Part shown: one piece after another, positions 25,967 through 34,770 of the stretch
Layout of the letters: every line of letters starts with the position of its first letter
Position numbering within the stretch: position 1 is the stretch's first letter
NCBI GenBank assembly: GCA_020633975.1
Contig: JACKCR010000002.1
Coordinates: forward strand, 434,001 to 498,000
Direction: 5' to 3'
Origin: Candidatus Eiseniibacteriota bacterium
GTDB lineage: Bacteria; Eisenbacteria; RBG-16-71-46; CAIMUX01
DNA length: 64,000 nucleotides
Notes under the pieces: generated by a model
The model's database searches: none
Told to the model about the DNA's origin: nothing
Seen by the model: the letters and a program-made list of their open reading frames with translations, nothing else
Made by a program: the position numbers and the translations under genes

Positions 25967-27813
25967 TGCGAGACCTGGAGCTCGTAGTAGCGCCGGTAGC
26001 GCTCGGATTGATCCAGGAGATCGGTGTGGCTTCCTTCCTCCGCGAGTCGTCCGTCTTCGATCACGAGGATCTTGTCCGCCTTCCGAACCGTGGCCAGCCG
26101 GTGGGCGATCGAGAGGACGGTACGATCCTCCATCAAGCGCTCGAGAGCGTCTTGGATCAGCGCTTCCGACTCGGCATCGAGCGACGACGTCGCTTCGTCG
26201 AGAACCAGGATCGGCGGGTTGGCGAGAAGGGCGCGCGCGATCGAGATCCGCTGCCGTTCCCCGCCCGAGAGGCGGACGCCTCGCTCACCGACCATCGTCT
26301 CGAAGCCTTCCGGGAGCGCCTGAATGAAGTGGAGGGCGTTCGCAGCCTCGGCTGCGGCCTCGATCCGTTCGTCGGACACGTCCGGGAGGCCGTAGGCGAT
26401 GTTGTTCCGCACCGTGTCGTTGAAGAGCGTGACGTCCTGGGAGACGACGCCGATGAGCCGGCGGAGATCCCGGAGCGCGAGATCGCGGACATCGACTCCG
26501 TCGACGCGGATCGAGCCCCCCTCCACGTCGTAGAAGCGGGGGAGGAGCTGCGCGATCGTGGACTTGCCAGCGCCGCTCGGGCCGACGAGAGCGACGGTCT
26601 GGTTCTTCTCGATCGTAAAGCTCACGTCATCCAGCACGAGCGGCTCGCTCGGGGCGTAGCGGAACGACACGTTGGTGTACTCGATCCGTTCGTCCAAGCT
26701 CGACTTGCGTACGGCGTCCGGACGTTCGGGGATCTCGGCGGGATGATCCACGATCTCGAAGACGCGTGCTCCCGACGCGAGCGCGATCTGCACGTTGTTG
26801 TTGAGGTCGGCCAGGCTCTTGATCGGCTGGAGGAGCCCGAACAGGATGGCGAGGAAGCGGATGAAGTCCTCCGCCTGCATACCGCCTTCGGTCAGCACCT
26901 GTCGTCCTCCGACCAGCAGGACCGAGATCATGATGAGGATCCCGAGCGTCTCCGAGAGCGGGGAGGAGAGCCGATGGGTCCGCACCTTCTTGAGGGCAGC
27001 ACGGAAATGCCGCTCCGTGTACTCCTGGAACCGCTCCGCCTCGGCATCCTCCTGGGAGAATGCGTGGACCACTTTGATTCCGGACAGCTTGTCCTGGAGA
27101 TCGCTCGTGATCGTCGCGAGCATCTGCTGCACACGGGTCGACCGCCGCTTGAGGCTCTTTCCGATCTGGCGGATGACGATCCCACTCACCGGGATGACGA
27201 TGAGTGCGAAGAAGGTGAGACCGACGTTGATCGAGAAGAGGAACATCATCGAGAGGACGATGAGGACCGGATCACGGATCAGCTTCGTGAAGCTTCGGTT
27301 CACCGCGACGTTGAGGTCGTTGATGTCGTTCGTGAGCCGCGAGATGAGATTTCCTGTGTCGTACTGGGAGTAGAAGGCGAGCGGCTTCCGGAGGACCGCG
27401 GTGAACACTTCGTCACGGAGGTCCTTGATGACGCGCTGTTCGACGTAGCTCACGACGTACTGCTCCGCGAACTGGAAGACGTTCTTCAGGAGGAAGGTCG
27501 CGAAGATCAGGATGCAGGCGAGCTCGATCGCTTCTGCCGGGGAGGGCCGCCCGACTAGCTCGAAGTACTGGTACTTCAGCCAGTCGTTGATCTCGAACAG
27601 GCTGCTCGGCGCGGCCGGACGCACTGTGCCTTCCTGACCACCGAAGAGGGCCTGGGGGAAGACGGGGATCATCCAGAGCGACAGCATGTTGAAGACGATG
27701 AAGAGCCCGTTCAGCAGGAACACGAAGACGAGCCGTGGCGCGTACGGACGGAGATAGGAGAGGACGCGGAAATACGTGCCGAGCTCTCCCTTGTTTCGGT
27801 TGGACGAACTCAT
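25963..27813 (-). CDS. MsbA-like ABC exporter (lipid / lipid-linked oligosaccharide)
   Basis: A 616-residue half-transporter with an N-terminal six-helix exporter domain (about 1-340) and a C-terminal nucleotide-binding domain. The latter has Walker A (G-P-S-G-A-G-K-S-T), Q-loop, signature L-S-G-G-E-R-Q-R, Walker B (I-L-V-L-D-E-A-T-S) and H-loop (I-A-H-R). MsbA-type homodimers flip lipid A core or lipid-linked glycans across the inner membrane. Start ATG 27813 gives MSSSNRNKG; a TTG at 27849, overlapping the upstream stop, would add 12 residues. The glycosyltransferase and O-antigen ligase in the same operon support a glycolipid substrate. Confidence 0.9.
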   Translation of the reverse strand: MSSSNRNKGELGTYFRVLSYLRPYAPRLVFVFLLNGLFIVFNMLSLWMIPVFPQALFGGQEGTVRPAAPSSLFEINDWLKYQYFELVGRPSPAEAIELACILIFATFLLKNVFQFAEQYVVSYVEQRVIKDLRDEVFTAVLRKPLAFYSQYDTGNLISRLTNDINDLNVAVNRSFTKLIRDPVLIVLSMMFLFSINVGLTFFALIVIPVSGIVIRQIGKSLKRRSTRVQQMLATITSDLQDKLSGIKVVHAFSQEDAEAERFQEYTERHFRAALKKVRTHRLSSPLSETLGILIMISVLLVGGRQVLTEGGMQAEDFIRFLAILFGLLQPIKSLADLNNNVQIALASGARVFEIVDHPAEIPERPDAVRKSSLDERIEYTNVSFRYAPSEPLVLDDVSFTIEKNQTVALVGPSGAGKSTIAQLLPRFYDVEGGSIRVDGVDVRDLALRDLRRLIGVVSQDVTLFNDTVRNNIAYGLPDVSDERIEAAAEAANALHFIQALPEGFETMVGERGVRLSGGERQRISIARALLANPPILVLDEATSSLDAESEALIQDALERLMEDRTVLSIAHRLATVRKADKILVIEDGRLAEEGSHTDLLDQSERYRRYYELQVSQ

Positions 27814-27838
27814 CCCGAAACTCTGGCCACCGATTGGG

Positions 27839-29092
27839 TCATTCCGCAACCCCGTTTTCCGGAGCGGCCCGGTTGGGGCCGCTGCCCGCGGCGTGGAGAG
27901 TCAATCCGAGGGCGACCACGAACATCCATGCTTGGGCCACCTCCTCGTCGGTGCTGAAGCACTGGAAGACGCCGCCCACGAGAAGGGCCACGACGCCTGC
28001 GGTGATGCCCATGCCGAGGCTCGATCGGGTCCGAGTCTCCCAGAAGAAGATGGCCCAGATCGCGAGCCAGACGAGGGCCCCTGTGAATCCGGTCTCGACG
28101 AGAACGTTGAGGACATCGTTGTGAGGGTGCGCCGTCGACATGTAGTCACCGGGTACCTTGTAGATCGCGAAGAGTTCCCGCCAGGAGCCGAGCCCGCCGC
28201 CGATGAGAGGGCGGGAGAGGCCGATGTTCCAGGCGGACTCCCAGAGGTGGAAACGCGCTCCCGAGGCTAGATCGACCGAGGCCAGCCGTTCTCGAATCGC
28301 CGGCACGAACTGGTAGGCGGCTCCCGCGGCGAGCGCGAGGGCACCCGCGCCGCCGAGAATCGCGCGAGGACCGAATCGGATCGCGAAGACGAGTAGACCG
28401 ACGGCCGCGCCGATCCAGCCGGAGCGTGCGAAGCAAAGCAGCAGTCCGGCTCCGACCGCGACGACGAGGCCGGCGCGGACCGCGCGAGGGAGTTCGCTCC
28501 GTTGCTCGAAAGCGAGCCCCAAGGCGACGAAGAAGATCGGCAGCATCACTCCGGCAAAGGTGAGGTGGTGCCCCAACGTCCCCGGAGCCATGTAGAGACC
28601 GCCGTGGTACTCGAGCACCTTCTTCGCGAGCGGATTGTGCCCCGACGCGGACTGATAGATCGCATAGAGCCCGGCTAGTGCGCCGCTCGTCGCCAAGACC
28701 GTCGCCATCCGCCGAGCGCGACGGGCGTCTTGCCCCAGGAGAAGGTAGAAGATGAGCGGAAACGAATAGGTCCACGATCCACGGAACGAGTGCAGTGCGT
28801 GGGCTGGGTCGTCTGCGAAGAGGATCGAGAGCGCTTGGACGCCGAGGAAGACGCCGATCCATCGGATCGTCCAGGGCCAGCGTTTTGGGGACTCCCAGCG
28901 CCGGTCCCGGATCCATCCGAGGAGGAGGGCCAGGATCCCGATGCCGACCGAGATCTGCGCCCCTGCGATCGACCAGGGGGCCGCGAGCGCGAACCCAGCC
29001 AGAGACCCCACGGCCAGCCCATCGAGGTACCTGGCGGTTCGGGGACCGTCCGATAGGGCCGTTTGATTTGCGATACCTGTGCTCTGGAACAT
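27839..29092 (-). CDS. O-antigen ligase family membrane protein
   Basis: A 417-residue membrane protein with about eleven hydrophobic helices and a large late periplasmic loop. It shows the Wzy_C family pattern: A-R-S-G-W-I-G in a mid helix, G-G-G-L-G-S-W in the loop, then A-H-P-H-N-D-V-L-N-V-L-V-E-T-G, which is the classic H-x-H-N motif of O-antigen ligases. It should ligate or polymerise undecaprenyl-linked glycan at the periplasmic face. The ATG at 29092 was chosen because the longer open frame has no hydrophobic content and lies under the divergent regulator. It heads the operon with the ABC exporter and GT4. Confidence 0.87.
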   Translation of the reverse strand: MFQSTGIANQTALSDGPRTARYLDGLAVGSLAGFALAAPWSIAGAQISVGIGILALLLGWIRDRRWESPKRWPWTIRWIGVFLGVQALSILFADDPAHALHSFRGSWTYSFPLIFYLLLGQDARRARRMATVLATSGALAGLYAIYQSASGHNPLAKKVLEYHGGLYMAPGTLGHHLTFAGVMLPIFFVALGLAFEQRSELPRAVRAGLVVAVGAGLLLCFARSGWIGAAVGLLVFAIRFGPRAILGGAGALALAAGAAYQFVPAIRERLASVDLASGARFHLWESAWNIGLSRPLIGGGLGSWRELFAIYKVPGDYMSTAHPHNDVLNVLVETGFTGALVWLAIWAIFFWETRTRSSLGMGITAGVVALLVGGVFQCFSTDEEVAQAWMFVVALGLTLHAAGSGPNRAAPENGVAE

Positions 29093-29258
29093 CGGGTCCA
29101 CTTGGAATTGGGGTCGGAGTCTCGAGATCCGGGCAGTATAGCCAGAACGTAGTCTCTCCTCCAGGTTGCGAAGAGATTCTCCCGCGCGGGGTGGGACGGA
29201 GCGAGAAAGCGGAGTATCCTCCGGAGCGCGGGAGGCCGCACCCGTGTCGGGAGCCAAG

Positions 29259-29939
29259 ATGGAGCCTGGAGCTTGCCAAGCCTGTCCAGGAAGCTGCCCG
29301 TTCCGCCGTGAACTCGAGGCACCAGCCTTTTCTCGCCTCGTTCGCGACGTCGTCCCGCGACGTTTCGACGCCCACTCTCCGATCCTGTTCGAGGGAGAAC
29401 CCGCGCACTCGACCCGCTGCGTGCGCAGCGGCCACGTCAAGGAGATGCGGAGCGGACGGCGGGGGGAGGACGTCATCCTCCGGATCCTCGGCCCCGGTGC
29501 GGCCCTCGGCTTGGGAGAGGTGTTGAGCGGGGACCTCTACGCGACGACGGTGGAGACGCTCGGCCCGGTCGAAGCGTGCACGATCCCCGCGCAGACCGTG
29601 CGTGAAGCGGTCGAGGAGTCCCCACGTTTCGGACTCGCGCTCCTCAAGATGCTCGCGGTGGAGCTCAGGGAAGCGCAGGACGAACGGCTCCGCCGAACCG
29701 AGGACTCGGTGTGGCGACGGACGGCTCGCGCGCTCCTCCGTTTGTCGTCGGCGTCGTCGGAAGTCGTCCTTCCGATTCGCCGGATCGAACTCGCGCAGTG
29801 GATCGGAACGACCCCAGAGACCCTGTCGCGCACGCTCCACGCGATGGAAGGGAAGGGGTGGGTCGATGTCGACCGGGTGCACATCGTCGTTCGCGATCGC
29901 TCCAGGCTCCGCCGGGCGGCGGGAGAGCGTGTCGCGTAG
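29259..29939 (+). CDS. Crp/Fnr family transcriptional regulator with FNR-like cysteines
   Basis: A 226-residue regulator: N-terminal cysteines, cyclic-nucleotide-binding-fold domain (about 25-140) with G-P-G-A-A-L-G-L-G-E, and C-terminal winged helix with I-E-L-A-Q-W-I-G-T-T-P-E-T-L-S-R-T-L. Cysteines C6-x2-C9-x3-C13 near the start plus C107 echo the four [4Fe-4S] ligands of FNR (C20, C23, C29, C122), suggesting an oxygen- or NO-sensing cluster. Ligand identity is inferred only from spacing. Start ATG 29259 follows CGGGAG. It is divergent from the O-antigen-ligase operon, which it may control. Confidence 0.85.
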   Translation: MEPGACQACPGSCPFRRELEAPAFSRLVRDVVPRRFDAHSPILFEGEPAHSTRCVRSGHVKEMRSGRRGEDVILRILGPGAALGLGEVLSGDLYATTVETLGPVEACTIPAQTVREAVEESPRFGLALLKMLAVELREAQDERLRRTEDSVWRRTARALLRLSSASSEVVLPIRRIELAQWIGTTPETLSRTLHAMEGKGWVDVDRVHIVVRDRSRLRRAAGERVA

Positions 29940-30400
29940 TTGGGGTGGGGGCTTCGGCGGTTTGCGGGTCCGAATCTGGCGCGGCTTCGCATCTGCAGCG
30001 TCGGCGGAACGAAAGCGAGGGACGCCTGCCGGCGTAGGTCGCCGGAGACGTCCCTCCGTGGAGGATCGAAACCGGTTCGATCGCCGCTTCGAACCGACCT
30101 CGAGTCTGCCTGACGGTGACGACATCCTCCCGTCGTGCGCGGGCGAGCACATTCCAAACCCGGGCGCGCTCGAGGGAATCCGGGGTCGCCGCTGGCTCAT
30201 CCTCTTGCCACTGACATCCTGCCGTCGGACAAGAGGGTGATCGCTGGTGTTTGCTCCGTCCTTCCTTGCGGAAGTTCGATTCCAGCCAAAGGATCCGTTC
30301 CCCTTGGCGAGGTCAAGGTAGTTGGGAAGGGGAGGGGGACGAACACGGGAGATCAACTGCTGACTTGATCCTCCTCAACTTCCGGGCGTAGCGTGCCTTC
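29940..30400. other. Intergenic region of 461 bp with hairpins
   Basis: No coding region is convincing here. It carries the composite hairpin at 30017-30056 and a weaker inverted repeat (CCTCTTG...CAAGAGG) around 30203-30235. The rest is unassigned; a small RNA is possible but not supported. Confidence 0.5.
30017..30056 (+). terminator. Two-step hairpin after the Crp/Fnr gene
   Basis: An outer 8-bp stem GAGGGACG/CGTCCCTC encloses an inner 6-bp stem CCGGCG/CGCCGG, with a five-base loop and small internal bulges. It lies 78 bp after the stop. A T-run is absent. Confidence 0.55.
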
Positions 30401-31021
30401 ATGACGGTCGGTGGTAGATCGCTCGCTGCGGGACTCCTCTTGCCCTACGTCGCGGTCGGGATCGGGTGGACCTGGCTCCACAGCGGACTCGCGGCGCTGC
30501 TTCTCTATCAGGCCGGCATCGTCCTTCTCGCTGGGCGTCAGCTGCCGACGCGATTCCGGTCGTTGTTCCAGGGCGCGGGCGGTCGGCTGGTCTGGGTGTT
30601 CGCGCCGCTCGTACTGCTCGTCGCGTTCGGATTCCTCCGTGTGTTACCGATGCTGCTCGTTCCCGGGCTCGATCCCGCGGCCTGGCTCGTCTCATACGGA
30701 CTCACCGGGGGGACACTGCTCTTCGTTGCCTTCCAGTTCGGGATCGTCCACCCGTTCCTCGAGGAAGTGCACTACCAGCCGCTTCGTCAGCGTGCGCCGC
30801 TCCTCGCGCATCTGAGCTACGCCGTGTATCACGGGATGGTGCTCTGGGGTTGCTTTCGAGACTGGGTCGTCGCGATCACCGTCGTCTCGCTCATCGGAAC
30901 GTCCGTGCTCTTCTACGTGTTCGAGCGGGGACGGTTCGGATCGCGCCTCTCGCTTGCCGTCCACGCGATGGCCGACTTGCTCGTCGCCGGAGTCGCGCTC
31001 TACTGGGCCGGGTGGTTCTGA
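30401..31021 (+). CDS. Membrane protein resembling CPBP intramembrane metalloproteases
   Basis: A 206-residue protein with six to seven hydrophobic helices. It holds H-P-F-L-E-E-V-H-Y-Q, S-Y-A-V-Y-H-G and H-A-M-A-D-L-L in the order of the CPBP (CAAX protease/bacteriocin-processing) motifs E-E-x3-R, F-x3-H and H-x3-N/D. The Arg of the first motif is replaced by Gln, so activity is doubtful. No strong ribosome site is visible. The neighbours do not point to a specific substrate. Confidence 0.6.
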   Translation: MTVGGRSLAAGLLLPYVAVGIGWTWLHSGLAALLLYQAGIVLLAGRQLPTRFRSLFQGAGGRLVWVFAPLVLLVAFGFLRVLPMLLVPGLDPAAWLVSYGLTGGTLLFVAFQFGIVHPFLEEVHYQPLRQRAPLLAHLSYAVYHGMVLWGCFRDWVVAITVVSLIGTSVLFYVFERGRFGSRLSLAVHAMADLLVAGVALYWAGWF

Positions 31022-31134
31022 CGGACACTCGTGCGTTCCGCCCGAAGCTGTACTTGGCGTGGGCGACGAAATGAACGACAGTCACCCGTTCCCTCCGCCG
31101 TCCGGGCGGGTCCAAGCGGAGCGAGGAGGACAAA

Positions 31135-31857
31135 GTGGGAAAGAACGGAGTCGGAGCCGCGATCTGGATCGCTCTCGGCCTCGCCGTAGCCGGCGCGCTC
31201 GTCGGCTGGGGGTTCCAGCAAGGGCGGAAGCCGGTCCGGTCGGTCGTCGTCAAAGGTTATGCCGAGCGCGAAGTGAAAGCGGACCTCGCTCTCTGGCCAC
31301 TCCGGTTCGTCGCGAGCGGGAACGAACTCGGCGCCGTCCAGTCGAAGATCGAGAAGGACGGTGAAGTGGTCGCGAAGTTCCTACGCGACGCCGGCTTCTC
31401 GGACGACGAGTTCGAGACCCAGAGCCTCCAGGTGATCGACCTCGATGCCCAGCAGTACGGCCGGGACAATCGGGGCGCGCGGTTCATCATCGCGCAGTTC
31501 GTGCTCGTCAGGTCTCAGGACGTCGACAAGCTCCAGGCGACGGCCGCTCGCTCCGGCAAGCTGCTCGCCCAAGGCGTAGTGCTCTCCGCCGAGTACGGAC
31601 CTCTCAAACCGATCTTCCTCTTCGGCGGGCTCGACGCTCTCAAGACCGATATGCTGGCGGAAGCCACACAGATGGCCCGGGACTCCGCGGGTGAGTTCGC
31701 GAAGCAGTCGGAGAGTCACCTCGGCGGAATCCTCAAGGCGAACCAGGGCGTCTTCCAGATCCTCCCTCGCGATCCCGCTCCTGGGATCTCGGAGTCCGAT
31801 CAGCTTCAGAAGACCGTCCGTGTGGTGTCGACGATCGAGTACCTGCTCGAGGACTAG
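31135..31857 (+). CDS. SIMPL domain (DUF541) protein, membrane-anchored
   Basis: A 240-residue protein with one N-terminal membrane helix (about 8-26) followed by a SIMPL/DUF541 domain: V-V-V-K-G-Y-A-E-R-E-V-K-A-D, later F-E-T-Q-S-L-Q-V and a C-terminal beta strand V-R-V-V-S-T-I-E-Y. The family is periplasmic or surface and linked to oxidative-stress tolerance in some bacteria, but its biochemical role is unknown. The GTG start is supported by GAGGAGGA five bases upstream. It appears monocistronic. Confidence 0.85.
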   Translation: MGKNGVGAAIWIALGLAVAGALVGWGFQQGRKPVRSVVVKGYAEREVKADLALWPLRFVASGNELGAVQSKIEKDGEVVAKFLRDAGFSDDEFETQSLQVIDLDAQQYGRDNRGARFIIAQFVLVRSQDVDKLQATAARSGKLLAQGVVLSAEYGPLKPIFLFGGLDALKTDMLAEATQMARDSAGEFAKQSESHLGGILKANQGVFQILPRDPAPGISESDQLQKTVRVVSTIEYLLED

Positions 31858-31901
31858 GGCCGAACGTCCCTGCGCACCTCGGGTCGCTCGGGCCGTCGTG
31901 T

Positions 31902-32720
31902 CTAGGTCCGTTCGTAGCAGGCGAAGAGCTGGCCGTCGCCGTCGAGCGCGTCTGCGTCCAGGTAGAGATGACGTAGCCGGAATCGCGAGGCGGGCTCGAG
32001 GCGGCTTCCGCTCACGACCGTGTAGAACTCGTCTCCCGCGAGGAGACGAGGCGCGAAGGTGAGATAGAGACGGTCGGGCTTTCCCGCGCCGAGCAGGAGC
32101 CGATGGACGCCCGGACCCGCTGCGTTGTAGACGCGGTGGTACCCGCGTCGCTCGAGGATCGAAACGAGTTCGTCTCCACGCACCCCCTCGCCGCCGGTGC
32201 ACACGACCTCGACGTCCTGCTCCCGAAGCCGCGCTGCGTCGCTCCCTGCCCCATCCCGACCGGTGATGACGAACACCCGCCGCTTGCCGCTCGAGAGTTC
32301 GAGGGGAACGGGAAAGTCCAGCTCGCGGCTCACGATGGCGATGTCGGGTAGAGGTGGATATCCCCGCTGTTCTCTCCACGCTTCCAGCGAGTCGGGGTCG
32401 TCTTCGTGGCGTAGGGCCAGGATCTCTTGGGCCGAACCTGCGCCGCGTCGACGAAGGTAGCTCCCGCTGACGAGCATTACGTCGGAGCGAGCTGCGAGTT
32501 CGCGGAAGAGCCGCCAATCGCGAGGATTCGTGATGTCTTCGGGAACGCCATCGCCTTCGTCGGATCCTTTGAACGCGATCCTTCCGTCGAGGCTCGTGAC
32601 GTAGTTTCCGTAGAGGAATGGGGCCTGGGACTTGGGGAACTCGTCGTCCAAGTAGAGTCCGTGCAGAGGACGGAGTTCGGATGGAGTGGGGAAGAGTCGT
32701 GTGAGGGGGGCGGTGTTCAT
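31902..32720 (-). CDS. RibD C-terminal / dihydrofolate-reductase-like protein
   Basis: A 272-residue protein with L-Y-G-N-Y-V-T-S-L-D-G-R-I-A, the N-terminal strand of the RibD reductase domain, and the NADPH-binding G-G-E-G-V-R-G-D and N-A-A-G-P-G-V-H blocks. It lacks the deaminase half of RibD. Stand-alone proteins of this family reduce a pyrimidine intermediate in riboflavin synthesis or act on unknown pteridine-like substrates. ATG 32720 was chosen; upstream frame has no family match. No other riboflavin genes are seen here. Confidence 0.8.
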   Translation of the reverse strand: MNTAPLTRLFPTPSELRPLHGLYLDDEFPKSQAPFLYGNYVTSLDGRIAFKGSDEGDGVPEDITNPRDWRLFRELAARSDVMLVSGSYLRRRGAGSAQEILALRHEDDPDSLEAWREQRGYPPLPDIAIVSRELDFPVPLELSSGKRRVFVITGRDGAGSDAARLREQDVEVVCTGGEGVRGDELVSILERRGYHRVYNAAGPGVHRLLLGAGKPDRLYLTFAPRLLAGDEFYTVVSGSRLEPASRFRLRHLYLDADALDGDGQLFACYERT

Positions 32721-32766
32721 GCGCCGAGCGTACCCGAGCGGCGACGGACCGGCTAGCAGTGTGCCC

Positions 32767-33117
32767 TCATGCCGCGATGCCCCAGCGACGTCCTGCAAAC
32801 GCGAACCCGCGGGTGTCGCCTTCTTCCAGGATCTCTTCGACCATGTATCCCACGACGGAACCGAACTGATCGTGCGAGAACAGACTCATCACGAGACGAC
32901 CACCGACCCAACGGATCGTGATCGAGTAGTCGATCCAGGTGAAGTTCGCGCCGCGTGTTTCGCCGCGAGAGATCCGATCGACCGCGCGCTCGACACGCTC
33001 CTTCTGAGCCGCGGAGAGACGCCCGAGGGTGGAGGCAGCCTGATCTCCCGGGGTCTCGGGATGGATCCAGGTTCCGTGGGTCCGCGTCGGGTAGGTGTTG
33101 AGGCTCAGGGTCGACAT
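32767..33117 (-). CDS. Hypothetical protein, 116 residues
   Basis: A small soluble protein with no signal peptide or membrane helix. It has mixed alpha/beta character, with Q-K-E-R-V-E-R-A-V-D-R-I-S as a likely helix and strands around W-I-D-Y-S-I-T-I-R-W. A clear AAAGGAGA lies before the ATG, so it is probably a real gene. It lies 46 bp upstream of the RibD-like gene on the same strand and may be co-transcribed. I do not recognise the family. Confidence 0.65.
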   Translation of the reverse strand: MSTLSLNTYPTRTHGTWIHPETPGDQAASTLGRLSAAQKERVERAVDRISRGETRGANFTWIDYSITIRWVGGRLVMSLFSHDQFGSVVGYMVEEILEEGDTRGFAFAGRRWGIAA

Positions 33118-33896
33118 CTCGGGTCTCCTTTGTTCGTGCGTTCTGGCCGCCTGGCGATCCGGCGGCGAAGGACGTATCGGAGCCTTCCCCCTGAGAGTTG
33201 CTCACTCACGTCGCGAAAATACGTCTTTGGACGAAGCCCCACTTCGGTGGGCCGTTCGTTGGATGTGAATGAATCGTCGTGCCAACGTGGATTCGGACGA
33301 GAGCGAGGGGACGAGAGGTGAGAGGGACAGCGGTTTGGGCATGTCGGTGCGCAGCGCGTCGGCTTGCTCGCGAGGACTCGCTCTCGAGGGGATGACTCTC
33401 GATCGTTCCGTCGCGTCAATGCTTTGAAAAATATGTGGTTGCACTCGTGTGTTCGAGTTCGTTGTCGCCCCGAAGGGGGACGTGGGGGGCCGCGGCCCGG
33501 GAGGACTGCGAGGCTCGGCGAGAACCGCTTCACCTCGTTCCGAGCGGGCCCAGAACGCCCGAATCGGCTGTCGCCGAATCGACTTACGGCTCCGGCGGGG
33601 CGGCTGGGTGTGCGATCCGCAGGGTGAATCGTGCACGAGGATTGAAACTCTGACCAGACGCTCCGGTGGCTGGGCATTGGCGAACAGGTGACCAGACCCT
33701 ACACTCGCGTGTCCAACTCTCCGGAGACCGGTTCTTCGGAACTGGACTGCGGGTCCCCGGTTCCATGGGGGGGCCGGCGGCCATCCGCCGGCTATCGTTT
33801 CATTACCAGAGTGGCACTAGCCAGACACGAGACGTTCGGCCCGGCCGTTCCCGGGTCCGGATCCAAGTCGACATCGTCCGGGGGAGGGAGCATCAG
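33118..33896. other. Long intergenic region (779 bp)
   Basis: No gene is convincing on either strand. A small hairpin CCCAC-TTCG-GTGGG lies around 33237-33252, and a locally AT-richer patch (GAAAAATATGTGG, about 33426-33438) stands out from the GC-rich background. It should hold promoters for both divergent flanking genes. A small RNA is possible but unsupported. Confidence 0.45.
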
Positions 33897-34721
33897 ATGC
33901 GAGGTTGGTTCGGTAGGACAGGGGGGCGGATGAGCCGGGACGGGGTCTTCTCGGGCGTCTTGGCTGCAGCTCTCGGGCTCGTGGCGGTCCAAGGTTCGGC
34001 TCTGGCCCAGGATGCGTGGGAGGAGGTCGCCGGCCTCCAGGTCGTCCACGCCGACGCGACGTTGCCCCTCGCTCGCATCTTCGACTCACCGGACTATCGG
34101 CATCAACTCATCGTCACCGACGACGGAGGCTTCGTGCTCGACCTCAAGTCGAAGTCTGTATCCGCGCTGCCTGCGGACGCAATCGTATGGAACGAGGAGG
34201 ATCTCCCCGCGCCGGACATGGCCCAGGCGGACGAACTCGGCCTCTTCCTCAACGAAGAGGGCATCCTGAGCTTCGAGGGCGACGACGGAACCTACGTCGT
34301 CCAGCCGGAACCGCCGCTCGTCGGGGAGATCTCCGCAGACAAGTTGCGTGCGGCGAAGCCGGACTACGTTCACGCCGCGAGCAAGTACCAGCCCGAGGCC
34401 GCGATGGTCGCTGCGATCTCCGGGGTGAAGACTCCGACCACGATCAAGGTGTTCTTTGGAACCTGGTGTTCCTACTGCAAGCACTGGCTTCCGCCGCTCA
34501 TGAAGACGGTCGAGGCGGCGAAGAACCCCGCGATCCAGCTCGAGTTCGTCGGCATGAGCGAAGACCAGAGCGAGCCTGCCGACCTGCTCGGCCAGTACGA
34601 TGTCTCCCTGACACCCACGTTCGTCATTCTCCAGAACGGCGAGGAAGTCGGCCGCTTCGAGGAGGAACCGCTCGTTTCGGTGGAAGCCGACCTGGCCAGG
34701 TACCTCGGCGTCGAGCCATAA
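33897..34721 (+). CDS. Secreted thioredoxin-like protein
   Basis: A 274-residue protein with a signal-peptide-like N-terminus (hydrophobic core about 17-37, then S-A-L-A-Q), a unique middle region of about 130 residues rich in Asp/Glu, and a C-terminal thioredoxin domain. The redox motif is C191-S-Y-C194 in G-T-W-C-S-Y-C-K-H-W, with cis-Pro in L-T-P-T-F-V-I. It should act as an extracytoplasmic thiol-disulfide enzyme. GGGGGAGGGAG lies six bases before the ATG. The next gene, 49 bp on, encodes a MauE-thioredoxin membrane protein, its probable electron partner. Confidence 0.83.
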   Translation: MRGWFGRTGGRMSRDGVFSGVLAAALGLVAVQGSALAQDAWEEVAGLQVVHADATLPLARIFDSPDYRHQLIVTDDGGFVLDLKSKSVSALPADAIVWNEEDLPAPDMAQADELGLFLNEEGILSFEGDDGTYVVQPEPPLVGEISADKLRAAKPDYVHAASKYQPEAAMVAAISGVKTPTTIKVFFGTWCSYCKHWLPPLMKTVEAAKNPAIQLEFVGMSEDQSEPADLLGQYDVSLTPTFVILQNGEEVGRFEEEPLVSVEADLARYLGVEP

Positions 34722-34770
34722 TCGGAGAGTTGTCTTCCATCGCGAGCTCTCCCGAGGGGGTGACGAAGCC

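Noticed and set aside
25948-27558. A 536-residue plus-strand open frame
   Set aside because: It is antisense to the ABC exporter, whose motifs are all intact, and its own composition is Glu/Arg/Asp shadow sequence.
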